Positions 1 through 6,854 of a DNA stretch of 11,121 nt are shown piece by piece. How positions within the stretch are numbered: position 1 is the first letter of the stretch; every line of letters begins with the position of its first letter. Position numbers and translations under genes: made by a program. The notes beneath the pieces were generated by a model. It had not been told where the DNA came from. It did no database searches and was given only the letters and a program-made list of their open reading frames with translations. This DNA comes from an uncultured Micrococcales bacterium (GTDB lineage: Bacteria; Actinomycetota; Actinomycetes; Actinomycetales; Microbacteriaceae): the NCBI GenBank assembly GCA_903929105.1, contig CAIYTL010000276.1, forward strand, positions 1 to 11,121. The letters are read 5' to 3'.

Positions 1-49
1 CAGCTTTGATTTTGGCAGCTTTGATTTTGGCAGCTTTGATTTTGGCAGC
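1..49 (-). repeat. Perfect 15-bp tandem repeats encoding an AAKIK tail
   Basis: Three identical 15-base units (plus strand CAGCTTTGATTTTGG) fill 1-45, followed by the first four bases of a fourth. Read on the minus strand in the peroxidase frame they encode (A-A-K-I-K)n. The array touches the window edge, so its total length is unknown. The preceding protein stretch (SKSTAVSKATAAKIK) is already basic, so the repeats extend a lysine- and alanine-rich tail. Such arrays are prone to copy-number change by replication slippage. A role in binding polyanions or the cell wall is inference only. Confidence 0.85.
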
Positions 50-3000
50 GGTAGCCTTTGAAACAGCAGTTGATTTGCTAGCCCCTACCAAACGAGGTGC
101 ACCGCTTGACTGCAAACCGAGGCTTGCAATCGTGAACGTGGTTACCGAGTTCACTCCCGCGGTCGAGCCCGTCTTAGTAACGGTGACTGTCAATACTGGG
201 CTCTGACCTGCCGATGCCGGTCCAGTGACCGTGAAGGGCAAGTTCGGGCCGGTTGGTGAACCCATAATCACTGTATAGCCCGGTGTCACAGTCGGTGTGA
301 ACGTATAAGAGTTGAAGTAGTTCTTCACGTTCACGGTGAATCCGTTTTGGGTTGCAACTGGAGTGTCAAACAACGGAGTCAGTGCGACAGAGTTGAGTGC
401 CGTAGCGTTCACTGTCAAACTCGTGGTGGCGAAGCCGGCACGTGAGACCTGCACGGTAATCGCAACCTGTTGACCGCCACGAAGACCGACTACCTGGAAC
501 GGTAGCACTCGGCCATTTTGCACGCCGAGTCGAACCTCACCAGCGTTTGACGTGATCGAGTAGCTGTAGTTGGCATCGTAGTTAGTGACACTCGAGCTGA
601 TACCTAGGCTATTTAGCAACCTAGTGCTCAAAGTAGGTGTTAGACCCTGCCTTACATAGGTGATTGTGTAGTAGGTAGAAGTACTACCGTCTGCAGAAGT
701 CGAAACAATGCTGACCACGGTTGCCGCGGTCGTCGACAAAGTGATCGCAGCCGAGGCTACACCCGACGCAACTGGAGTGCCGTTCACAATAATCGTTTCG
801 CCGGCTGCCGAGGCAGTAGGTGTAACAGTTGCAGTGGTCGCATTCGATGACACTGTCACCTGGTAGTCAGAAACTGCCGGGTTGAAAGTGGGAGTCAATG
901 TACCCGTTGACGAAGTCAACGAGGCCAGTGTGCCAACCCACGGAGCCAACTGCGTAGTCACGGCGTTCGAGAACGTTACTGCACCGATGTCATAGATGTA
1001 GTCAGTGCCAGTAGCCGTAGTCAACATGTAACCAGTCATTGCGCCTGCAGGTAATGCACGAGTGATTCTCGTGATTGTAGTTGCAGTTGAAGCAGCTGGA
1101 ACAGTGAGCACGTTGTAGAAACCTGCTCGACCAGACTCAGCTGCAAACGGAGTAGCTGGGGCGCTTGACGACACGCTGAAACTCGTTGGAGTTGCCGCAG
1201 TAACCATAGCCCCAAGCACGTTGAATGCTGAGTTATTTGTCATGCCCATTACGTTGACACGGTCACCAGCAGCGAAGCTGTTTGCAGCGCTGTAGGTAAT
1301 TACGGTTCCGTTCGACGAAGACCCTGTTACATCAACGTTGGTTCCAACGATCTCTTTGACAGTTCGCAAGTCGGTCGGAACCAGCACGCCAGTGTCGAGA
1401 TATTTAGAAATCAGCGACATCGTCGAGTAGCCGAGGCCTTGGCCACATGACACATCAGCGCCACTGTTGAACTCCGTGCCGTCATGTGTCACATAGATGC
1501 ATGTGTGCAACTGCGCTGAGCCGTGAACAATGTTTTGGCCGGCCATGGTCTGAAGCGAGTTGTTACCCGCACCACCCAAAAGAATCGATCCACCAGACCA
1601 CTTAGTAGCCGAAGGTGTGACGTTTGAATATTTCGTCCAACCAGGAGTTCCCTGAATCAAAGAAGTCAAACCAGTAACAGTCTGAGGCGTTGTGATGGCA
1701 TAGGTGTTGAACGAAATAGTTCCGTTGACTGCAGCTGTGTTTGGCACAGTGAGGTCAATGGTCGTAGTCGTAACACCATTCACGGTTGCTACCGCACCTG
1801 GGCCCACGGTTACTGCGAACGCACCGATACCTGCGCCTGAAACCTGCATGCCAGCAATGACGCTGGTAACAGTGCCAGGCAACTTGATGAACGTTGCACC
1901 GGCAGTACCGGTGACACCGGCCACGGTGAAGTCAGCTCCAAGCGAGCCGATTAGCTTGTCGTTTCCAGAGCTGCCCGACACGCCTTCGATGCCTACATAA
2001 CCGTCGACAGGAGTGTTCAGCACGTTGGGAGTAACACCGCTCAAGTCAACATAAGCGCTTGGCTTAGCAGTGGCACCATTGTCGAAACGTTTCATGCCTT
2101 GATAGTTCACAAAGTCGAATCCGGATCCGCCAGTCGCAAGGTCAACGCCATCTCCAAGGTTGAAGATGTCATCGCCACCGTTTCCAGTAACGAAGTCGTT
2201 TCCTGACCCGCCATTCAATACGTCGTTTCCGCCGTTGACAGATTCAGAGCCCAACGCGCCACCGAACGGGCCTAGGTCTCCATTAAGTAGGTCAACACCT
2301 GAACCACCCTCGATCCAGTCGGAACCTTCGCCACCCTCTAGAAGAAGGTCAGAGTTCTTTCCGCCCTGAATGAAGTCATCGCCCGACTCACCAATGCTCG
2401 AAGCAGCGACACCAGTGGCGTTTCCGTTGTGAATAAAGTCGACGCCACTGCCACCATCGGCAATGTCACCGAGCTGTGATTCACCGGTATTGATAACGTC
2501 GTTACCCGCCCCACCTTTGAGAAGGTCTTCGCCGGCGCCACCCATGATGATGTCATTGCCGCCGAAGCCGTCAATGGTGTCGCCACCGCTGATGCCGCCG
2601 GTCAAGTAGTCATTACCATTAGTGCCCTGAATGCTGTCGTCGCCAGCACCTCCGGCCAAGCGACTGCCGCTGCTTGACGAGGCGTCACCGAATACGGTTA
2701 CGTTGTCGAGTCCGCGGTGGATCAGTGTTCCGAAACCATCGAGTCGCAATGTGCTAGCTGCACAAGCCATTGCCTCAGGTAGCAGGTTGGCGATGTCAGT
2801 GATCGCACAGTCTGAAACACTGAAGCCCGGTGAAGTCACACCGACGATGCCAGAAGCATCAGCGCTTGAAACCTGAGCTGAAACCGATGGTGTGTTTCGT
2901 CGAATGATATCGGTGAACTTCTGAGATGGAATTTCTTCACCCAAGTTTGATCCAGCTAGACGACCCAAGTAATAGAAGCGGTCACCATCTTGGAGCTTAA

Positions 3001-6000
3001 GCATTTGGTCTTCGAACACATACTGGAATGTAGGACCAAGCACTGGAGGGGTAATTGGCTGCTTATATGGATTCTCAGCCAAACCACCAATCCAAAGGTC
3101 AACATCGTTGATGCCTGTTTCGTGAGTTGCCCAATAGCCAACACCGTTCAAGAAATCACGTGCGTCTTGCGAGTGGCTGTCGAGCACGGCTTGCGCAGCG
3201 GCACGACGCTCATCGTTGTTTGGGTCACGAGTCACACTGGCAGCGCCTGAGGTTTCGCTAGCCGTAGCAACCGAAATCGGCATCGCACGATATGACATCA
3301 TCGCGCCGTCATTTGCGAATGCAATTGTTGCACTAGGAGCGTGAGCCCAAGCTTTCGAAACCGTGAATGTTGATGCGTCTACAGCATCTACAACAGCCCA
3401 ATTCACGTTCAGCGTGTCAAAGCCTGAAATAGAAACTACATCGCCAACCTTGATATTCGAAGTGTCATCGGCGGTGTAAACGATTGATGATCCATCAGAC
3501 ACGGCCTGAGTTGGGGTGACAATCTGAACTGGTGCATTGATTGTCGGATATTTTCCGTATGCTGCCAAGAAGTTGACTGCAGACTGGGTGTATCGCAACG
3601 CGTCGAAGTAGTCATTCCATGCGTAATAAGGCTTCAACGTTCCACCGGTCTGTGAGCGGAACTGGTTGAGCGTTGGAAGACCAACGTCACGACCACGTGT
3701 GATGTTGAGGCTAGCAAGGTCAAGTGGCAGACCGAGCAGGTTGTTGCGAACAGCATCGGTGGTGAACTCATCAATTTCTTGACCGCGCTGTGCAGTCAAA
3801 CCTTGAACCAAAATAGCCGTCTGCTGACCAGCGGTGTATGTCCACGGGTTAGTACCAGGGTCGTCAGTGGTCACCAAAGCAATCGGGCTGTTGTCAGTTT
3901 CAGCTAGCTTCGAAGTAGTGCTAACTGTGCTGCCAACTGCAGTGATTGCAGTCGTGCTTGAAGACGAACCACCAGCGTAGTAACGCTCAACCGAGAATGT
4001 TCCGGCGCCATTATCGCTAGCTGAAACTACACCGTTTGTAACGTCAAGTGAGGCATCTAAAAGCCCGCTGACCGAAACGATCTGACCAACATTTGGTGCA
4101 GTCTCGCCCGACTTCAGGCTGTATGAAATGGTCGAGTTGCTTTGCGAAGCAGACAAAACTGTCATTGGTCGTTGCAACCTACCCTGAGCTGGGTTGGTGA
4201 AGCCTTGAATCAGTGACACATCTTGGTTGTTGTTCGGATCATAGAACTGACCTGGGTTTGAACGAGGAATCGTCTCTGTCAGCATCGAGTGACCCAAACG
4301 GTACACAGCTGAGGCGAACTCAGCGGTAATGCTGGCGTTCACTGAAGCGTTGTATCCCAGGAATACAGGCAGGCTTGGGCTGATTCGACGAGCAAATTCG
4401 TCATAAACCATGTGCTGGTATTCCATCTCCATGATGAAACGGGCCGCCTGATACAAGCGCTCGCCACCGTTGGCGCCAGCGAATTCATTCTTGAAAGCCG
4501 TTGGAATAACAGGGTTGTTCGCTAGCTCTGCCTGAATGTCAGCCACTAGGGTGTTGTGCTCGCCGTGGAACACGTTGTGCACTGCCTCAAGACCGATGTT
4601 TTCGTTGATGCGTCCGTCACCGGCAACTAGGTGCTGAGCAAGCGATTCGTTGTCATAGAAACCAGCAGGAACACTGCCAACTGCGTTGATGATCGTGTCT
4701 GCGTCTGGCGTCAAAGGTGCGCCACTGCGACCAGTAGGTACTGCAGTTGACATGGTGTCGTTGATGAAGTTGTGACCGGTGCTAACTGCAACCCAGCTTG
4801 AACCGCTGCGGCCAGGCAATGAAATGCCACGAGCAGTGTTATAGGTTGCGACGCCGGTGGTTAGTGGGTTTGCAGAGTTACCCGAAGCCCAAACGAACTG
4901 CGAGCCGTCGCTGTAAAGCATCTGCGGGAATCCGGTTGATGATGGAATGAACTTTCCATACTGGTCGGTAGCAATGACAGGAATGCTCGATGCATCGTTG
5001 TCAACAAGCTTGAAACCAAGCAACAAACCTTGGGCTTTGATGTCGCGCCAGGTCGGCATGCCACCATTTGCAGCTTCTGAAGATCCGGTTGGGTGAGTCA
5101 AGGTTCCGCCAACTAGTCGGTTTGTAGTCCAAGCCGATGGCAAAGTTGTGTACTTCTCGTCGGTGCTCTCAAGCAAACGACCGGTCGAGCTTGGCAAGCC
5201 GGTGCCTGCGGCGAAGTTGTACTCGCGCAAGAAGAAGTTCTGTGAAGGGTGTGAGCCGTAGGTCTGACTCTGGTCGATGTAAGGAGACGTGATGTTGATG
5301 CTCTCACCGTTTGAATCTGCGCCTCTGGTCAAGACCATGAAGTTGGTGTTTGTCGCAGGAACGTAAACTGGGTCGTTTTGGTTCAAAGGAATCAAAACTG
5401 ATGCTCCAGCTTTCGGAATCAAGTCAAGACCGTGATCGAAGAACTGGCCGAACCAGGTAAACCAAGAATCGTAACCAGCTGAAACGTTGTAGTCAGAAGT
5501 GATGTTTGGAATCTTGACTGAAGTCGATGCCTTGCCAGTTGTGGCGTTGATGGCGTTCTCTGACTCGTATCCAGATTGACCATAAAGAGTGCTGTTGGCC
5601 TCAGTGCCCGCCGCTACAGCAGCAGGGTTGTTAGTTGATTGGTCAGCAATCAAGTTGCTGATGATACGAGGCTGAGGGTCCAAAACAGATTTAGTTGGGT
5701 CTTGGTAAGCCTTCTGAACATCGTTCAAAGTGTATGGCGTTGATGGTGTATTTGTTGCAGCGGCCAAACGAGTGAAGTACTGGTCTGAAGCGCCCCAGGC
5801 TGCGGTGTCAGAAGAAGTTGAAGGGAACGAGTAGGCACCTGCAGTTGGGCTTTCGGCTTGAACTGAAGTGATGTTGTTGCACTGACCGTCAACTTGGCGA
5901 ACACCCCAAGGGTTTAGGTTCGAGTAGGTGTAGCGGTCAGAAAGCAAAGTCGAGCCATATGTCGCGGTTGCAGCAGCGGCTACGTCAGCAGCGGTTAGAC

Positions 6001-6589
6001 AGCGAGTGGCGCTTGTGACGTCATATGGATAAACCGGGTTTTGTGAAGGTGCGCGCTGATTTAGAAACTGATTATTAGTGGTCGCATTTGCCACACGAGT
6101 GCGGGCCGCGTGAGCCTCACCGATCTTGATCTGGTCAAGAATTCGCTGAAGGTCACCATAGGTGACGTTCAGGTGACCCGATGGCATCGCATAGGGTTCA
6201 GTTCGTGAAGGCCAGATTTGAAAACTGTTGATGGTCGCTGTGTGAGCCGAAGCATCGTCAGCCAGCGTGATAGCGCCGGTGCGTGCTCCAGCTGGAATAG
6301 TGACTGAATAGGTGTTGACACCAGTGATTGCCGTTGCGGTAGCCGATGCTCCGCCAGCAAAAGTCACTGTAACCGTGCCGTTCAGAGCTGTACTCGAAAC
6401 GATGGTTAGCTGGTCGCCCACTACACCAGCGAGAGGCACTGTGGTGCCTGTGGTGACATCTGTGACAGGTGTTGGGTTAGAAAGTGACACTGAGACCACA
6501 GCAGCAGAAGCCGAAAGGCTGCTGAGGTTCGCCAAAGTCAGTGCCAATGTGGCAGACGCGACAATTGCAACAATTTTCTTGATTTTCAA
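1..6589 (-). CDS. Giant secreted animal-type haem peroxidase with RTX repeats (C-terminus outside window)
   Basis: Uninterrupted minus-strand frame of about 2196 codons that runs off the window; the TTG start at 6589 is chosen because AGGGAA lies 6 bases upstream. Residues 1-29 form a Sec signal peptide (KIKK, hydrophobic core, ASA cleavage site). The peroxidase region (about 130-1212) shows every hallmark of the myeloperoxidase superfamily: FGQFFDHGLDL with distal His386 and Gln382, GDGRINE with Arg660 and Glu663, YRLGHSML with proximal His767, LNITRGRD with Asn962, then VDLWIGGLAE and DGDRFYYLGR. RTX repeats follow (1313-1497), then beta modules, a cadherin-like domain and an AAKIK lysine tail. 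It should use H2O2 to oxidise halides, organics or metal ions outside the cell; the substrate cannot be read from sequence. Large bacterial peroxidases with RTX tails, including Mn(II)-oxidising MopA-type enzymes, are the nearest architecture I know. Family call is sure; substrate is not. Confidence 0.93.
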   Translation of the reverse strand, partial: MKIKKIVAIVASATLALTLANLSSLSASAAVVSVSLSNPTPVTDVTTGTTVPLAGVVGDQLTIVSSTALNGTVTVTFAGGASATATAITGVNTYSVTIPAGARTGAITLADDASAHTATINSFQIWPSRTEPYAMPSGHLNVTYGDLQRILDQIKIGEAHAARTRVANATTNNQFLNQRAPSQNPVYPYDVTSATRCLTAADVAAAATATYGSTLLSDRYTYSNLNPWGVRQVDGQCNNITSVQAESPTAGAYSFPSTSSDTAAWGASDQYFTRLAAATNTPSTPYTLNDVQKAYQDPTKSVLDPQPRIISNLIADQSTNNPAAVAAGTEANSTLYGQSGYESENAINATTGKASTSVKIPNITSDYNVSAGYDSWFTWFGQFFDHGLDLIPKAGASVLIPLNQNDPVYVPATNTNFMVLTRGADSNGESINITSPYIDQSQTYGSHPSQNFFLREYNFAAGTGLPSSTGRLLESTDEKYTTLPSAWTTNRLVGGTLTHPTGSSEAANGGMPTWRDIKAQGLLLGFKLVDNDASSIPVIATDQYGKFIPSSTGFPQMLYSDGSQFVWASGNSANPLTTGVATYNTARGISLPGRSGSSWVAVSTGHNFINDTMSTAVPTGRSGAPLTPDADTIINAVGSVPAGFYDNESLAQHLVAGDGRINENIGLEAVHNVFHGEHNTLVADIQAELANNPVIPTAFKNEFAGANGGERLYQAARFIMEMEYQHMVYDEFARRISPSLPVFLGYNASVNASITAEFASAVYRLGHSMLTETIPRSNPGQFYDPNNNQDVSLIQGFTNPAQGRLQRPMTVLSASQSNSTISYSLKSGETAPNVGQIVSVSGLLDASLDVTNGVVSASDNGAGTFSVERYYAGGSSSSTTAITAVGSTVSTTSKLAETDNSPIALVTTDDPGTNPWTYTAGQQTAILVQGLTAQRGQEIDEFTTDAVRNNLLGLPLDLASLNITRGRDVGLPTLNQFRSQTGGTLKPYYAWNDYFDALRYTQSAVNFLAAYGKYPTINAPVQIVTPTQAVSDGSSIVYTADDTSNIKVGDVVSISGFDTLNVNWAVVDAVDASTFTVSKAWAHAPSATIAFANDGAMMSYRAMPISVATASETSGAASVTRDPNNDERRAAAQAVLDSHSQDARDFLNGVGYWATHETGINDVDLWIGGLAENPYKQPITPPVLGPTFQYVFEDQMLKLQDGDRFYYLGRLAGSNLGEEIPSQKFTDIIRRNTPSVSAQVSSADASGIVGVTSPGFSVSDCAITDIANLLPEAMACAASTLRLDGFGTLIHRGLDNVTVFGDASSSSGSRLAGGAGDDSIQGTNGNDYLTGGISGGDTIDGFGGNDIIMGGAGEDLLKGGAGNDVINTGESQLGDIADGGSGVDFIHNGNATGVAASSIGESGDDFIQGGKNSDLLLEGGEGSDWIEGGSGVDLLNGDLGPFGGALGSESVNGGNDVLNGGSGNDFVTGNGGDDIFNLGDGVDLATGGSGFDFVNYQGMKRFDNGATAKPSAYVDLSGVTPNVLNTPVDGYVGIEGVSGSSGNDKLIGSLGADFTVAGVTGTAGATFIKLPGTVTSVIAGMQVSGAGIGAFAVTVGPGAVATVNGVTTTTIDLTVPNTAAVNGTISFNTYAITTPQTVTGLTSLIQGTPGWTKYSNVTPSATKWSGGSILLGGAGNNSLQTMAGQNIVHGSAQLHTCIYVTHDGTEFNSGADVSCGQGLGYSTMSLISKYLDTGVLVPTDLRTVKEIVGTNVDVTGSSSNGTVITYSAANSFAAGDRVNVMGMTNNSAFNVLGAMVTAATPTSFSVSSSAPATPFAAESGRAGFYNVLTVPAASTATTITRITRALPAGAMTGYMLTTATGTDYIYDIGAVTFSNAVTTQLAPWVGTLASLTSSTGTLTPTFNPAVSDYQVTVSSNATTATVTPTASAAGETIIVNGTPVASGVASAAITLSTTAATVVSIVSTSADGSTSTYYTITYVRQGLTPTLSTRLLNSLGISSSVTNYDANYSYSITSNAGEVRLGVQNGRVLPFQVVGLRGGQQVAITVQVSRAGFATTSLTVNATALNSVALTPLFDTPVATQNGFTVNVKNYFNSYTFTPTVTPGYTVIMGSPTGPNLPFTVTGPASAGQSPVLTVTVTKTGSTAGVNSVTTFTIASLGLQSSGAPRLVGASKSTAVSKATAAKIKAAKIKAAKIKA
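640..940 (-). other. Cadherin-like beta-sandwich domain of the peroxidase tail
   Basis: Residues about 1884-1983 show the typical order of this domain family: LASLTSSTGTLTPTFNP, AVSDYQVTVSS, a run of alternating strands with TVTPTAS and VNGTPV, and the closing STSTYYTITYVR. Domains of this kind occur in tandem on bacterial surface proteins and are thought to bind carbohydrate or act as spacers. About 190 further beta-rich residues without a recognised family follow before the lysine tail. Confidence 0.65.
1160..1340 (-). repeat. Beta module copy C in the peroxidase tail
   Basis: Residues about 1751-1810 read GTVITYSAANS, then AGDRVNVMGM, then FNVLGAMVTAATPTSFSV. It carries the same I-x-Y-x / G-D-x-V-x-V-x-G / tF-x-V pattern as copies A and B. 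This copy is not inside the enzyme domain; it lies between the RTX region and the cadherin-like domain. Similar short modules are known in phage structural proteins and large bacterial surface proteins, from general knowledge and not from any search. Confidence 0.58.
1700..1945 (-). other. Beta repeat module splitting the RTX region
   Basis: Residues about 1549-1631 run from FTVAGVTGTAG through VIAGMQVSGAGIG to TTIDLTVPNTA and GTISF. The pattern (threonine/valine-rich strands, GMxVSGAGI, then TTIxL and GTIxF) resembles beta-strand modules common in large surface or phage-tail proteins. It separates the RTX-like patch SGNDKLIGS from the next patch GGAGNNSLQ, so it looks like an insertion in an originally continuous beta-roll. 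It differs from copies A-C. Confidence 0.5.
2099..2655 (-). repeat. RTX (haemolysin-type) calcium-binding nonapeptide repeats in the peroxidase
   Basis: Protein residues about 1313-1497 contain a run of glycine/aspartate nonapeptides of the type GGxGxDxhx, for example GGAGDDSIQG, GGNDIIMGG, GGAGEDLLKGG, GGAGNDVIN, GGEGSDWIEGG and GGSGNDFVTG. Such repeats bind calcium and fold into a parallel beta-roll once outside the cell. Some units are degenerate and are separated by short linkers (around GESQLGD and NGDLGPFGGALG). Two further short RTX-like patches lie beyond, at about 1935-2015 (SGNDKLIGS) and 1525-1595 (GGAGNNSLQ), so the beta-roll region appears to have been split by an inserted beta module. 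In Gram-negative bacteria these repeats usually go with type I secretion; here a Sec signal peptide is present instead. Confidence 0.88.
3345..3505 (-). repeat. Beta module copy B, inserted in the peroxidase catalytic domain
   Basis: Residues about 1029-1081 read SIVYTADDTS, then VGDVVSISGF, then STFTVSKAW. This is the cleanest match to copies A and C. It lies between the helix ending LAAYGKYP and the conserved VDLWIGGLAE segment, in a stretch of more than 100 residues not needed for the peroxidase fold. The match to the other copies is seen by eye from the translation; I have no alignment score. Confidence 0.6.
3980..4140 (-). repeat. Beta module copy A, inserted in the peroxidase catalytic domain
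   Basis: Residues about 818-871 read TISYSLKSG, then VGQIVSVSGL, then GTFSVERYY. The pattern (I-x-Y-x, then VG-x-x-V-x-V-x-G, then a turn, then tF-x-V) is shared with copies B and C in the same protein. The copy sits within a stretch of about 110 residues (roughly 809-919) that separates the proximal-histidine helix and its FTNPAQ follow-up from the conserved segment ending in EIDEF and RNNLLG, which are close together in ordinary peroxidases. It is probably a surface-exposed loop insertion. The function is unknown; adhesion or spacing is only a guess. Confidence 0.6.
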
Positions 6590-6593
6590 TTTA

Positions 6594-6599
6594 TTCCCT
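6594..6599 (-). promoter_or_regulatory. Ribosome binding site of the peroxidase gene (decides TTG start)
   Basis: The minus strand reads AGGGAA ending 4 bases before the TTG at 6589, with the GGG core 6 bases away. An in-frame GTG at 6607 is an alternative start but has no purine-rich stretch ahead of it and lies inside the palindrome flank. The first in-frame stop upstream is a TAA in the AT-rich leader, so the gene cannot start much earlier. Confidence 0.65.
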
Positions 6600-6607
6600 A
6601 TTTTCAC

Positions 6608-6620
6608 TGTTGTGACAACA
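6608..6620. promoter_or_regulatory. 13-bp perfect palindrome ahead of the peroxidase gene
   Basis: TGTTGTGACAACA is a perfect dyad (TGTTGT, one central base, ACAACA) placed 18-31 bases upstream of the TTG start and just ahead of the ribosome binding site. It is too short and has no T-run to be a terminator, and its position fits a repressor or activator operator. No regulator can be named. A possible promoter lies upstream on the same strand (TTGAAA, 16 bases, TACAAA, within about 6660-6695), but this is weak. Confidence 0.4.
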
Positions 6621-6710
6621 ACTAATCGAGTTTATCACCGTCGACAAAAATCGCCTACAACTCGTTTGTAATCTTAAGCAACATAGTTTCAACTGCGATT
6701 AAGCAACCAC

Positions 6711-6734
6711 AAAAGGCGACGACAGGCGGCTTTT
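6711..6734 (-). terminator. Weak terminator-like hairpin after the tRNA gene
   Basis: AAAAGGCG and CGGCTTTT form an 8-bp inverted repeat with one mismatch around an 8-base loop, and each strand ends in four Ts, so it could act in both directions. It lies 24 bases beyond the tRNA 3' end. A second small dyad (TTGA-TACC with GGTA and TCAA, one side bulged) lies between it and the tRNA at about 6735-6757. Together they plausibly end transcription from the glycosyltransferase and tRNA side before the peroxidase promoter. Confidence 0.35.
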
Positions 6735-6758
6735 GATAGTACCGCTCGGTATCAACTG

Positions 6759-6835
6759 TGGTGGGGCGTGCGGGACTTGAACCCGCGACCGACGGATTAT
6801 GAGTCCGCTGCTCTAACCGGCTGAGCTAACGCCCC
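6759..6835 (-). tRNA. tRNA with anticodon CAT (elongator Met more likely than Ile2)
   Basis: The full cloverleaf can be drawn: acceptor GGGGCGT with ACGCCCC, D arm GCTC/GAGC, anticodon stem GCGGA/TCCGT around the loop CTCATAA, T arm GCGGG-TTCAAGT-CCCGC, discriminator A, and an encoded CCA (74 bases plus CCA). The anticodon is CAT. It is not the initiator: base pair 1-72 is a normal G-C and the anticodon stem lacks three consecutive G-C pairs. CAT can also belong to the isoleucine tRNA whose C34 is changed to lysidine, and sequence alone does not fully settle this. It lies 19 bases after the glycosyltransferase stop on the same strand, so it may be partly read through from that unit. Confidence 0.93.
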
Positions 6836-6854
6836 CGAACCGACAAAGGCAAGC

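Larger units (their letters stand above)
6590..6758. other. Intergenic region between peroxidase and tRNA
   Basis: 169 bases, AT-rich compared with its surroundings. It carries the peroxidase ribosome binding site, the 13-bp palindrome and the terminator-like hairpin listed separately. No open reading frame with a ribosome binding site and no further RNA gene could be recognised in it on either strand. Confidence 0.6.

Noticed and set aside
1..49. CRISPR or mobile-element end
   Set aside because: Units are 15 bases, adjacent without spacers, and in frame with the protein.
6..206. Plus-strand open frame starting with repeated alanine/leucine/isoleucine units
   Set aside because: It is the antisense reading of the AAKIK repeats in the peroxidase frame; no ribosome binding site and no recognisable family.
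1704..2876. Several proline-, serine- or threonine-rich open frames antisense or out of frame in the RTX region
   Set aside because: They are mirrors of the glycine/aspartate-rich repeats in the coding frame and have no independent support.
6759..6835. Initiator tRNA
   Set aside because: Base pair 1-72 is G-C and the anticodon stem lacks the three consecutive G-C pairs of initiators.
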